64,000 bases of DNA from Lachnospiraceae bacterium (lineage in GTDB: Bacteria > Bacillota > Clostridia > Lachnospirales > Lachnospiraceae), in contig JAFRSU010000033.1 of assembly GCA_017427415.1 (NCBI GenBank), positions 40,124 through 104,123 on the forward strand. The letters run 5' to 3'. The notes under the pieces were generated by a model. The model saw only the letters and a program-made list of their open reading frames with translations. It was not told the DNA's origin and did no database searches. This document shows, in pieces, positions 7,309 to 15,830 of this stretch (positions are counted from its first letter, which is position 1; each line of letters begins with the position of its first letter). Made by a program: the position numbers and the translations under genes.

Positions 7309-9075
7309 ATGAAGGTTTTACTGAAAAACGGAAATGTAGTTGAAGAAAGTTTTGAGAGTGCAGAAGGGAAGAAAGCATTCTGGCACACGAGCGCCCATGT
7401 ATTGGCACAGGCGGTAAAACGCCTGTATCCGAATGTAAAATGCGGGATCGGTCCTGCGATTGAGAAGGGATTTTATTATGATTTCGAATTTGATTTTCCT
7501 TTTTCGGAAGAGAATCTCGGGGCGGTCGAGGATGAAATGAGAAAGATCATAAAGGAATCTCTTTCTCTTCAGGTTTATGAGGTATCAAAAAAAGAAGCCC
7601 TTAAGTATATGGCAGATAACAACGAACCTTATAAGCAGGAGCTGATAAAAGAACTCCCGGCTGAAGAAAAGATATCTTTCTATAAGCAGGGGGATTATGC
7701 GGAGTTTTGTGCAGGACCGCACATCATAAACACATCTCACATAAAGGCAGTAAAGCTGCTTTCAGTCGCAGGAGCTTACTGGCGCGGCAATGAGAAAAAC
7801 AATGTGCTTACAAGAATATACGGGATATCTTTTCCGAAAGCTTCAGAACTCGAGGAGTATTTAAAGCTTCTTGAGGAAGCTAAACGCCGTGACCACCGCA
7901 AGCTCGGCAATGATCTCGGATTATTCCTGCTCATGGATGAAGGTCCGGGCTTCCCGTTCTTCCTGCCCAAGGGCCTTATATTAAAGAACACACTTATCGA
8001 ATACTGGAGGCAAGTCCATAAGCGATACGGCTATGTCGAGATCTCCACTCCCATCATACTTAACAGGGATCTGTGGGAAAGATCCGGTCACTGGACACAT
8101 TACAAAGACAAGATGTACACAACCGTCATAGATGACATGGATTATGCCATCAAACCTATGAACTGCCCCGGAGGTATGCTCGTATACCGTTCCGAGCAGC
8201 ATTCATATAGGGAGCTTCCCTTACGTGTCGGTGAACTCGGGCTTGTCCATCGTCATGAGCTGTCCGGTACATTGCATGGTCTTTTCCGTGTAAGATGCTT
8301 TACACAGGATGATGCACACATCTTTATGACACGTGAACAGATGCGTGATGAGATCAAAAATGTCATCAGGCTTTTCGATGAAGTATATTCCGTATTCGGT
8401 CTGTCCTACGAGATAGAAGTATCCACTATGCCCGAAGACCATATGGGTGATATCGAAACATGGGATTTTGCTACGGATACATTAAAGGCTGCCTGTGAAG
8501 ATATGGGTAAGAGCTACGTGATAAATGAAGGCGACGGAGCTTTCTACGGTCCTAAGCTTGACTTCCATCTGTCTGATTCTTTAGGAAGAACATGGCAGTG
8601 CGGCACAATACAGCTAGATATGCAGCTGCCCGAAAGATTTGAACTGGAATATGTAGGTGCAGACGGCAAGAAACACCGTCCGATAATGATACACCGTGTT
8701 GTATTCGGATCTATAGAACGCTTTATCGGTATCATCACAGAACATTTCGCAGGTGCATTCCCCTTATGGATCGCTCCCGTACAGGTAGAGGTCCTTCCTG
8801 TTACGGACCGTGCTGCGGAATATGCAGGCGGGATCGTAAATAAGCTGCAGGCTGCAGGATTCCGTGCCGAAGCCGACTATCGTCCCGAAAAACTCGGATA
8901 TAAGATCAGGGAAGCTGTCGGCATGAAGGTGCCTTATATGGTCATCGTAGGTGATAAAGATATCGAAAACCGGACAATATCCGTACGCCACCGTTCAGGC
9001 AAGGACCTCGGCGCCATGAAGTACGAGGATTTTGAATCTCTGATAAAGGAAGAAAACGATAAAAAATCACTCTGA
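7309..9075 (+). CDS. thrS: Threonyl-tRNA synthetase
   Basis: A 588-residue class II synthetase that charges tRNA-Thr. The editing domain shows HTSAHVLAQAV (HxxxH, residues 26-30) and CAGPHI. The catalytic core has the zinc cysteine in MNCPGG with later histidines, motif 2 in RVRCFTQDDAHIF, and motif 3 in VFGSIERFIG. The C-terminal anticodon-binding domain begins around ALWIAP and includes DYRPEKLGYKIREA. The N-terminal TGS domain of about 60 residues found in standard enzymes is reduced to roughly 20 residues here. Start supported by GGAAGGAGC. Controlled by the T-box leader upstream. Confidence 0.97.
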   Translation: MKVLLKNGNVVEESFESAEGKKAFWHTSAHVLAQAVKRLYPNVKCGIGPAIEKGFYYDFEFDFPFSEENLGAVEDEMRKIIKESLSLQVYEVSKKEALKYMADNNEPYKQELIKELPAEEKISFYKQGDYAEFCAGPHIINTSHIKAVKLLSVAGAYWRGNEKNNVLTRIYGISFPKASELEEYLKLLEEAKRRDHRKLGNDLGLFLLMDEGPGFPFFLPKGLILKNTLIEYWRQVHKRYGYVEISTPIILNRDLWERSGHWTHYKDKMYTTVIDDMDYAIKPMNCPGGMLVYRSEQHSYRELPLRVGELGLVHRHELSGTLHGLFRVRCFTQDDAHIFMTREQMRDEIKNVIRLFDEVYSVFGLSYEIEVSTMPEDHMGDIETWDFATDTLKAACEDMGKSYVINEGDGAFYGPKLDFHLSDSLGRTWQCGTIQLDMQLPERFELEYVGADGKKHRPIMIHRVVFGSIERFIGIITEHFAGAFPLWIAPVQVEVLPVTDRAAEYAGGIVNKLQAAGFRAEADYRPEKLGYKIREAVGMKVPYMVIVGDKDIENRTISVRHRSGKDLGAMKYEDFESLIKEENDKKSL

Positions 9076-9102
9076 TCGATCAACTTAAAAATCACTCATA
9101 CA

Positions 9103-9136
9103 AAATCCCTCCGGTCAAAAACCGGAGGGATTTATC
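9103..9136 (+). terminator. Intrinsic terminator after thrS
   Basis: A perfect 13-bp stem: AAATCCCTCCGGT (9103-9115), loop CAAAA, ACCGGAGGGATTT (9121-9133). It lies between convergent genes, 28 bases after the thrS stop codon. Confidence 0.85.
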
Positions 9137-9187
9137 AGTATGTAAAAAATCAACAGTATTATTTCAAAAGTGTAGTTTTTTTTCTAA

Positions 9188-9922
9188 TTAGTGTCTTTCA
9201 TTTTCATTTGTAAAGCATTCACAAAACCTTCCCGAAAATGCCGGAGGTTCATTCCCGACATATAAATGCGAGGTGTCTCCAAATGCCGAAACCCTGAAAT
9301 ATGCCTTTCCTTCACGTCTTTCCTCTGTGTACACAGTCGTAACGGATGTGGGTGCAGCGATAAAACCGTGCCATAAAAGCATGGTGGGGATATTTAACAG
9401 ATAGCTGAGCAGCACCGATTCAAGACCAAAGTGGCAAAAGAATGCAACCGTGTCGTTATTCGGTTTTACCGCTTTAAAGTATTTTCCGTTTCTTTCATAT
9501 CCGAGTTTTTTTAACAGCTTCTCAAACTCCGATATGACATAATCTATTTCTTCTTTTACATTTGCTGCGGCAAATACAGGATGCTCCGTCCATTTGTCGT
9601 AATCAAAGAGTATTTCGTTCCCTGTCCAGTCCTCCGGCATCCAGTCCCAGCATATAGAATCCGCATCCGGACGGTCCGGTCTTTTTATCCTCGGGGCAAA
9701 TTCCCTGAGCCAGTCATATGTGACGGGCTCTATTCCGGGCTTCATCTTCTTAAGGCAGGCTTCTGCGGTTTCCCTCGCTCTTCCCAAAGGGGATATATAT
9801 ACCCTGTCTATTTTTTCTTTGGCTATCCTGTCGGATAAAAGTTCAGCTTCCCTTTTACCCTTTTCCGTCAGGCTGTCATTTATATAGTCCGGATCTCCGT
9901 GTCTTATGATCAATAATCTCAT
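9188..9922 (-). CDS. Histidine phosphatase family protein
   Basis: A 244-residue member of the phosphoglycerate-mutase-like branch. The catalytic RHG appears at residues 7-9 (LLIIRHGDPDY), a conserved Arg in SPLGRARETAE, and the second histidine in FFCHFGLES. The RHGDPDY start and large insert before the second His are typical of a Firmicute subgroup with unknown substrate, probably a small phosphorylated metabolite. It lies 12 bases downstream of the HemW-like gene, so co-transcription is likely. The end of the protein is acidic and histidine-containing, with no extra domain. Confidence 0.85.
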   Translation of the reverse strand: MRLLIIRHGDPDYINDSLTEKGKREAELLSDRIAKEKIDRVYISPLGRARETAEACLKKMKPGIEPVTYDWLREFAPRIKRPDRPDADSICWDWMPEDWTGNEILFDYDKWTEHPVFAAANVKEEIDYVISEFEKLLKKLGYERNGKYFKAVKPNNDTVAFFCHFGLESVLLSYLLNIPTMLLWHGFIAAPTSVTTVYTEERREGKAYFRVSAFGDTSHLYVGNEPPAFSGRFCECFTNENERH

Positions 9923-9934
9923 GCTGTTTTCCTC

Positions 9935-11128
9935 CTAAAGAAAATCACATAATACAGTATTACTTACATCCAGGCCCTTGTCCGTAAAACGGATATAGCC
10001 GTCTTGCTGCTCTAACAGTCCCAACTGCAGGTACTTATCTATGACAGTGCCGAATCTGTCCCTGATATCCGTTCCGTATTTTTCCTTAAAGGCCGTAACA
10101 GATATCCCTTTCGTCATCCTGAGTCCCAATATACAATATTCCGCCATCAAAGCTTCTATGTCAAGTACCTCTTCCGTAACACAGGACGGATGCGATATAT
10201 ACTCTTCTATGTTCTCTGTATTTTTTATACGGAACATATTGCCTTCAGAACCGGTCCCTGCCGGGATATTTTTAAGCTTTAACGCATTTTTATATGAAAG
10301 GTATGAAGCTGCTCCAATTCCCGCACCCACATATTCTTCACCGGTCCAGTATCCTTTATTGTGCCTGCATTCAAATCCTTTTTTGGCATAATTGGATATC
10401 TCATATCTGTTATATCCTTTTGTTTCAAGATACTCGCCGGTATAATGGTATATTTCTCTTTCCTCATCTTCACCGGGCAAGGCCAGACTTGAAGGTGATT
10501 CCTCATATTTTCTGTACAGGGGCGTCCCCTCTTCGAGTATAAGGCTGTAGGCCGAAATGTGTTCAGGTTCTAAATCGGTGACCTTTTTTAGGGTATCCTT
10601 CCAGTTATCAGGCGTCTGTCCCGGTACGGCAGATATGAGATCGATATTGACATTGTTAAATCCCATGCTCCTTACCAGTCTGTAGCTTTCCAAAAACTGC
10701 TCAAAGGTATGTATCCTGCCTAAGACTTTAAGTATACCGTTATCTGCAGACTGAAGTCCTATGCTCAGACGGTTTACCCCGTATTTTTTATACAGTTCAA
10801 GCTTTTCCTTTGTCAGCGTCCCGGGATTACACTCTACCGTGAACTCAACCGGCGATATTCCTTCAGATACGGTCTTTAGTAGTTTTTCCGTTTCTTCCGG
10901 CTCCAATACAGAAGGAGTCCCTCCTCCTATAAAACATGTATCGCATTTTATCCCGTTATCCTTCAGTTCTGAAAAAATACTTTTAAGCTCCCTGCAAAGA
11001 GCGTCTGTATAACGGCAGGAAAGGCTGCGGTGCTTTTCATCAGCACCACAGCCAAACCCGGGAAATGAAAGGAAATCACAATAATCGCATTTTCTGACAC
11101 AAAACGGTATATGTACATATAATTCCAT
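9935..11128 (-). CDS. hemW: HemW-like radical SAM protein (coproporphyrinogen III oxidase-like)
   Basis: A 397-residue radical SAM protein. The cluster motif CVRKCDYCDF begins at residue 9, and GGGTPSVLE, LSIGLQS, NIDLISAVPGQT and the C-terminal HemN_C helices follow in order. HemW proteins bind heme and serve as heme chaperones rather than true oxidases; the extra early cysteine typical of HemN (CxxxCxxCxC) is replaced by Phe, which favours HemW. I choose the ATG at 11128 (MELYVHIPFC) because it is the family's standard N-terminus; a GTG at 11165-11167 that overlaps the previous stop codon by four bases is also possible. Confidence 0.88.
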   Translation of the reverse strand: MELYVHIPFCVRKCDYCDFLSFPGFGCGADEKHRSLSCRYTDALCRELKSIFSELKDNGIKCDTCFIGGGTPSVLEPEETEKLLKTVSEGISPVEFTVECNPGTLTKEKLELYKKYGVNRLSIGLQSADNGILKVLGRIHTFEQFLESYRLVRSMGFNNVNIDLISAVPGQTPDNWKDTLKKVTDLEPEHISAYSLILEEGTPLYRKYEESPSSLALPGEDEEREIYHYTGEYLETKGYNRYEISNYAKKGFECRHNKGYWTGEEYVGAGIGAASYLSYKNALKLKNIPAGTGSEGNMFRIKNTENIEEYISHPSCVTEEVLDIEALMAEYCILGLRMTKGISVTAFKEKYGTDIRDRFGTVIDKYLQLGLLEQQDGYIRFTDKGLDVSNTVLCDFL

Positions 11129-11163
11129 ATTCGCACCATTATCAGCTGTATGACTTACAATGA

Positions 11164-13197
11164 TCACTCGTTACTGTCATCAGCTTTCGAATAATCAACA
11201 AATGAAATATCCAGGTCAACATTACCCTTTATGCCGGGGATCGAACCGGATTCAGAGTACTGCAGCATTTGGAAATCATAAGGGAATGTGATCTTATCCG
11301 AGTATACTGCAAACCACTTATCATATTTTTCCAGTCTCTCCAAGTTCACACCCATGATCATATATTTTGTATTGGCGTAGATCATAGGAGTATAGCCTGC
11401 TGCTGCCACTCTGTCACAGAATGTGATGCACATATCTGTCCTGTCTTCGTAGCTCAATCCGTTTGCTCTGGCATTATAAGTAGTAACTCTCTCGGTATCA
11501 AAGATCACGGGGTATGTTACTTTATATTTTTCTATCGCACGGAGTACGAAATCAGCCTCTTCCTCAGCTTCCTGCTTTGTTATGGCCTGTGAGAAGAAAT
11601 ATACTCCGGTCTTTATGCCTGCAGCTGCTGCACCTTCCATATTCTTTTCAAAAACAGGATCAAGCTCCAGGGTACCTTCGTTCATCCCGCGATATCCGAG
11701 ACGTATTATAGCATATTCAACGCCTGCTTCGGCTACCTTTTTCCAGTCAATGGTTCCCTGGTACTTTGATACATCTATACCTCTTATGGATGCTTTTACT
11801 CCGTTTTCATCAAGATATATCCAGTTATTGGGATCCGATGAATCAAGTCTGTCCCAATCATAAGAGCATTCCGGTATCTTATCATTGATCGGTACATAAT
11901 ATCTTTCGGAGTTGTATCCGTTTATAGTAACATATCTCTCCGGTATGGACTCTAACGGGATGATGATGCCCTGCTTCTCGGGATCTTCTACATCGGGATG
12001 CACATATGCACCGAACTTGACATTTCCTACTACCACGGACCCCTGTCCAAGCAGGAAGTCTCCTTTAAGCTCACCTAAGTAGTACTTCTTTCCGAGCTTT
12101 ACTACCGTGATCCAGCTGATGCCTTCTTCACCCATCTCAAGTCTGAATTCACTGCTGATATCCACAACCTTGTCATTCAGTTCAGCCTCATTATAGCCTA
12201 TCTCACTGAATCCTGCATCGGTAAGACCGTACTTATACGAAGCCTTGCTTGTCTCAAGTTCAAAAAGGATAGGGAACTCGGCAAGTCCGCTGGGGAATTC
12301 CGAGAACGCAGCCTTCTTCATAAGGCTTATGATCTTCTTTTCGATAGTTTCCTTTGTTCTCTCATTTTCTCCATAATACTCAGACAGATCGTTTACATCT
12401 ATGATCCTGAAGTGATCGGGTATCCTGCCGTAACCTGTATAATCGGTAAGTACCGCCATCTTGCTGCCGTTCATCGTACACCACTTAGGGCATAATGTAC
12501 CGGCATTCACCTCGAATTCATAATCATAAGGCTCAAAAATCCTCTTATCGCCCTTCTCAAAGAATATCATCTTCTTATGAGCGGCGTCATTAAGATAGTA
12601 CTCGTTCCTATAGCCTACCTTGAAACCGTCATCGCTTGAAAATACAAGATATTCCAGACCGTCCACTGTCTCGGTGCTGCACCTGTATCCTTCCGTAAGA
12701 CTTCCGGAAAGCGATGCTGCTATTTCAGCCAGATTCTCCGTATTTTTCCCGGTAACAGGCTCCGGAGTGGCAGTCCCGATACTGTCATTCGGGTTTTCAC
12801 TGCCGCTTATCTCAGGGTTGTCTTTACCGTTTTCATATTCTTTTTTAAGAGAATCATATACGATAAAAAGAGAGACGATCAAGGCTATGACTACAAGGAA
12901 CTCTATAATGGCAATACCTATCCAGATACTCTTATACTTACCTGATTCCTTTGCCTCCTCGTTGGCCTTGACCTCGGCCTGCTTTTCGTCCTCGCTCTTC
13001 TTCAAAGCATCCGCGAGTTTCCCCGCCTCTGCTTTCTTCTCTTCCAGTTCTTTGTTTTTGCTTTCTATCTCCTGAAGGAGAACCCCCAGATAATCCTTAG
13101 CGGCCTGGAGTTCGTCCTCCCGGATATTCCTGCGCTCTTTATCGGCTTCATAAGCCTGAAGGAGCTCATCCATATCCTTTCCGTTATTATCACTCAT
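11164..13197 (-). CDS. Membrane-anchored GH25 muramidase-like protein
   Basis: A 677-residue protein. Residues about 1-85 are a highly charged coiled coil, a single membrane helix follows (about 93-115), then a Ser/Thr/Pro-rich linker, a large region of unknown fold (about 155-460) and a C-terminal glycosyl hydrolase 25 domain (about 473-677). The domain starts with RGIDVSKYQGTIDW and keeps the catalytic DTE in PVIFDTER plus MLQYSESG. GH25 enzymes cleave peptidoglycan glycan strands. With the N-terminus in the cytoplasm the enzyme domain would be outside. The anchored topology suggests cell-wall remodelling rather than secretion. Its stop codon overlaps the alternative start of the HemW gene. 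Confidence 0.88.
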   Translation of the reverse strand: MSDNNGKDMDELLQAYEADKERRNIREDELQAAKDYLGVLLQEIESKNKELEEKKAEAGKLADALKKSEDEKQAEVKANEEAKESGKYKSIWIGIAIIEFLVVIALIVSLFIVYDSLKKEYENGKDNPEISGSENPNDSIGTATPEPVTGKNTENLAEIAASLSGSLTEGYRCSTETVDGLEYLVFSSDDGFKVGYRNEYYLNDAAHKKMIFFEKGDKRIFEPYDYEFEVNAGTLCPKWCTMNGSKMAVLTDYTGYGRIPDHFRIIDVNDLSEYYGENERTKETIEKKIISLMKKAAFSEFPSGLAEFPILFELETSKASYKYGLTDAGFSEIGYNEAELNDKVVDISSEFRLEMGEEGISWITVVKLGKKYYLGELKGDFLLGQGSVVVGNVKFGAYVHPDVEDPEKQGIIIPLESIPERYVTINGYNSERYYVPINDKIPECSYDWDRLDSSDPNNWIYLDENGVKASIRGIDVSKYQGTIDWKKVAEAGVEYAIIRLGYRGMNEGTLELDPVFEKNMEGAAAAGIKTGVYFFSQAITKQEAEEEADFVLRAIEKYKVTYPVIFDTERVTTYNARANGLSYEDRTDMCITFCDRVAAAGYTPMIYANTKYMIMGVNLERLEKYDKWFAVYSDKITFPYDFQMLQYSESGSIPGIKGNVDLDISFVDYSKADDSNE

Positions 13198-13429
13198 CTG
13201 CTTTTCACCTCTGATACTCCGCTTATAAAATATGTATTGCCTGCTTGCTTACATATACAGCTTCCTATACTTATTTATTTTCTTTTTACTATATCATATT
13301 ACCATAATATCAGTAAATTGGTCAATAATTATTTTTTGCTTTTTGTTTGAAATATTTATAATTGTCATTCATTTTAGACAATTAATTCATCTTTTTCTAA
13401 AAATTTATAGATTTTTTATAATTTTATGC
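13198..13429. other. AT-rich intergenic region
   Basis: A very AT-rich stretch between the divergent GH25 gene and the plus-strand RNA unit. It must contain the GH25 promoter but I could not choose one convincingly. A 78-codon frame through it has no ribosome site and encodes only low-complexity hydrophobic residues. Confidence 0.5.
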
Positions 13430-13458
13430 TTGACATTTTCAAAATCAGGGTGTATAAT
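13430..13458 (+). promoter_or_regulatory. Perfect consensus sigma-A promoter
   Basis: TTGACA at 13430-13435, exactly 17 bases, then TATAAT at 13453-13458. Both hexamers are a perfect match. Transcription would start near 13465 and run into a region without a credible protein gene. Confidence 0.88.
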
Positions 13459-13549
13459 TCAGACATAGAAAACAAACAAAGAAAACTTTTTAATAATTCC
13501 TTTTTAAATGGGTTATTTGATGGTTCACCAATAACAAAATAACAAATCT

Positions 13550-13810
13550 ACGAAAGAGGGGTACGGTCCAATGAAAACCTAAGCTCTATTTCAAAAAAAA
13601 ATATCAAAGAAACGAGGTACGGTCCAAAGGAAACAGCAGCTTAACTTCAAAACAAAATTTTAAAGAATCGAGGTACACTCCAAAGGAGACTTAAGACCAA
13701 CTTCAAAACAAAATACTAAAGAATCGAGGTACACTCCAAAGGACAATTAATCTTCTATCTTAAAACAAATATTAAAGAAATGAGGTACACTCCAATGGGA
13801 GCTTAAGCCA
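13550..13810 (+). repeat. Five tandem repeats of 56 nt
   Basis: The core GGTAC occurs at 13560, 13616, 13672, 13728 and 13784, a spacing of exactly 56 nt each time. The conserved part is AAAGAAWCGAGGTAC followed by RSTCCAAWGG; the rest is A-rich with TTCAAAACAAAAT shared by units 2 and 3. Because 56 is not a multiple of three the array is not a protein repeat. A degenerate sixth GAGGTA lies at 13932-13937. Confidence 0.85.
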
Positions 13811-13972
13811 ATATCCATTAACCGCACGGGAGCGGTTCTGAACCGGATTTATCCGGGATCATTTTAAAGAGTACGGATGTGAGGCCGTATTGATATAGAT
13901 GATTGAAACAGATATGAAAATCTTACGAAATGAGGTATTTAGAAAATTCAAATGAAACTTGAGACAGTAAAG

Positions 13973-14017
13973 TAGGGCATCGGATCCATGGAAGAATCCG
14001 GTGCCCTATTTTATTGC
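13973..14017 (+). terminator. Intrinsic terminator of the repeat RNA
   Basis: Arms TAGGGCATCGGAT and ATCCGGTGCCCTA pair over 13 bp with one wobble and are followed by TTTTATTGC and further T runs on the plus strand. The tail is stronger on this strand than on the other, though it may also stop the convergent CAP-protein transcript. Confidence 0.8.
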
Positions 14018-14021
14018 TTTT

Positions 14022-15785
14022 TTATTTTTTGATCTGTTTAAATGTTACGGTACTGCTTACTCCTGACTTTATGATCAGATTTTTTACTCTCTCAAAATCT
14101 TTATCGGTGCCTGTGATCTTAAATACGGCATTCTTATCAATACCCTTAAATGCATACTTGCCAATGGTTTTCAATTTTGCAGCCGTGATATTTATCACCT
14201 TAAGCTTCTTCTGGTTTCTGAATGCGTTCTTGTTGAGCTTCTTTACTTTCTTGCCGATCGTGATCGAGGTGAGTTTATTGTCTTCAAACGCATAGGATTC
14301 TACGGAAGTAATGTAGAACTTCTCTTTTCCGACACTGACATAGGAAGGTATCGAATATTTTCCGAAAGTGCTCTCGGAAGTATCGGCATTCATAAGTCTG
14401 ACCTTACCGCTTGACGTCCTATAGTAAAATGCCTTGGTCTCAGCCCCTGCGGATGTTATCTTAGAGGTCTCTATGGTCAGCTCTTTTTTCAGGTCCATGT
14501 TAAGCTCGGTCTTTAAGGTATACGAGCTTGTCTTCTTGGTGTACTCTTCATGTCTTACCACCTGATCCGGCTTCGGTGTGGAGGTAGGTACAGGGGTGGT
14601 CGTAAGTACAGGGGTAGCTGTAGGTACCGGAGTTGATGTGATAACAGGTACCGGTGTCACTGTAACTATCGGTGCAGGCGGCGTCGTAATGACAGGACCC
14701 GGTGTAGATGTAACGATCGGTGTAGGATTCGCAGTAATGACCGGTACCGGTGTAGAAGTTACTGCAGGGGTAGCTGTAACTACAGGTGTTGCGGTTACCA
14801 CGGGAGTAGCGGTTACTACCGGTGTTGCCGTTACCACAGGTGTTGCGGTTACCACAGGTGTTGCTTCAGGAGTTACGGTTATCACAGGTGTTGCAGCTGC
14901 CTTGACTGTTACATCGGCCTGTATCGTACTGCCGAATAACGAGCCTGATATCACTCCCGTTCCGGCCTTTAAGCCTTTGACCATCCCGTTTTCTATAGCG
15001 ACATATTGGTTATCCGCTGTGTTAAATACAACTTCGTTTTTAACAGGAGTCTGTCTCCCTGCCGGCCAGGCACCGGCAAAAACTGCTGTAACCGATACTG
15101 CGGGGAAAGCAGTACTGCTGCCCTCATCAACTACAGTATCTCCTACGGTATATTTTACATTTGAGATTGATGAGTCTGAGACCTTAACAGTCACAGGTGT
15201 AGCAGAATCGTTTGCTACAGTGGCACTTCCCGACGGAGTATTGGAAGAAAACTCCTGAACCCAGTACTTTGTTCCGTTTACGGTTACACATGCTATTCCT
15301 ATGGCTTTGAATCCGGAACCAAGCATATTTCTTCTATGTCCCTGTCCACTGTATTTATCATTATCCTCACGCCAGCCGACAAATGCACTGTTGGCATTAG
15401 CATATCCGGCTGCTATGTTCTCTCCTTTTGCTCCTGTAGCATATCCGAAGTCGCTGTATGCGGACCAGGTACTGCTTCCGTCAGGTCTCGTATGGTCCCA
15501 GTATATCGCTATCTCAGCTGCTCTCTGCATGGCTACTTTTTCAAGTTCATAATCATATACAAGTTCCCCAAGCCCGGTTGCCTGTACTTTTTCTGTATCG
15601 CTGCTATTCCAATACCAGGCATCTGAACCTGTACGGAATGCATTTATACTGTCGAGCATCGATCTGGCCTCAGTCTGGTTATAGACAGGCTCTATGATCA
15701 CATCTGCTGCCTCTGCACCCGTCTTGGTCGGAATAAGTATCACAAACAATAAGACTGCAAACAATAGTTTCAGGTAAGTTTTCAT
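14022..15785 (-). CDS. Secreted CAP-domain protein with Thr/Pro repeats and leucine-rich repeats
   Basis: A 587-residue extracytoplasmic protein. A signal peptide occupies about residues 1-24. A CAP/SCP domain follows (about 35-180) with the signatures WDHTRPDGSSTW, GENIAAGY and HRRNMLG. A bacterial Ig-like segment (about 195-290) leads to a low-complexity linker built from at least six VVTATP units. The C-terminal third has BspA-type leucine-rich repeats (VESYAFEDNKLTSITIG, LNKNAFRNQKKLKVI, IGKYAFKG). Such proteins are surface or matrix associated; the function is unknown. No LPXTG sorting signal or membrane anchor is visible. Confidence 0.88.
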   Translation of the reverse strand: MKTYLKLLFAVLLFVILIPTKTGAEAADVIIEPVYNQTEARSMLDSINAFRTGSDAWYWNSSDTEKVQATGLGELVYDYELEKVAMQRAAEIAIYWDHTRPDGSSTWSAYSDFGYATGAKGENIAAGYANANSAFVGWREDNDKYSGQGHRRNMLGSGFKAIGIACVTVNGTKYWVQEFSSNTPSGSATVANDSATPVTVKVSDSSISNVKYTVGDTVVDEGSSTAFPAVSVTAVFAGAWPAGRQTPVKNEVVFNTADNQYVAIENGMVKGLKAGTGVISGSLFGSTIQADVTVKAAATPVITVTPEATPVVTATPVVTATPVVTATPVVTATPVVTATPAVTSTPVPVITANPTPIVTSTPGPVITTPPAPIVTVTPVPVITSTPVPTATPVLTTTPVPTSTPKPDQVVRHEEYTKKTSSYTLKTELNMDLKKELTIETSKITSAGAETKAFYYRTSSGKVRLMNADTSESTFGKYSIPSYVSVGKEKFYITSVESYAFEDNKLTSITIGKKVKKLNKNAFRNQKKLKVINITAAKLKTIGKYAFKGIDKNAVFKITGTDKDFERVKNLIIKSGVSSTVTFKQIKK

Positions 15786-15830
15786 CCGTTTTTTCCTCCT
15801 ACAAATACTTTTAAACGATACGAATGATCA

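Larger units (their letters stand above)
13465..14017 (+). ncRNA. Candidate structured non-coding RNA with 56-nt repeats
   Basis: A transcription unit of about 550 nt bounded by a perfect sigma-A promoter and a strong terminator, with no protein-length reading frame on either strand. In order it holds an A-rich leader, five repeats of exactly 56 nt, then three short hairpins: AACCGC/GCGGTT (13820-13837), CCGGA/TCCGG (13843-13856) and TACGG/CCGTA (13872-13889), then a sixth degenerate repeat near 13926-13960. It stands alone between two minus-strand genes, so it is not a leader of a downstream gene. I do not recognise a known RNA family. An array of micro-ORFs is the main alternative. Confidence 0.65.

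Noticed and set aside
13232..13468. 78-residue protein on the plus strand
   Set aside because: Low-complexity AT-driven frame without ribosome site; it runs through the consensus promoter.
13550..13810. CRISPR array
   Set aside because: The period is regular, but the stretches between the conserved cores are similar to each other and A-rich rather than unique, and no cas gene is in the window.
14578..15258. 226-residue plus-strand frame rich in TTGVAV
   Set aside because: It is the antisense shadow of the VVTATP repeats of the CAP protein.
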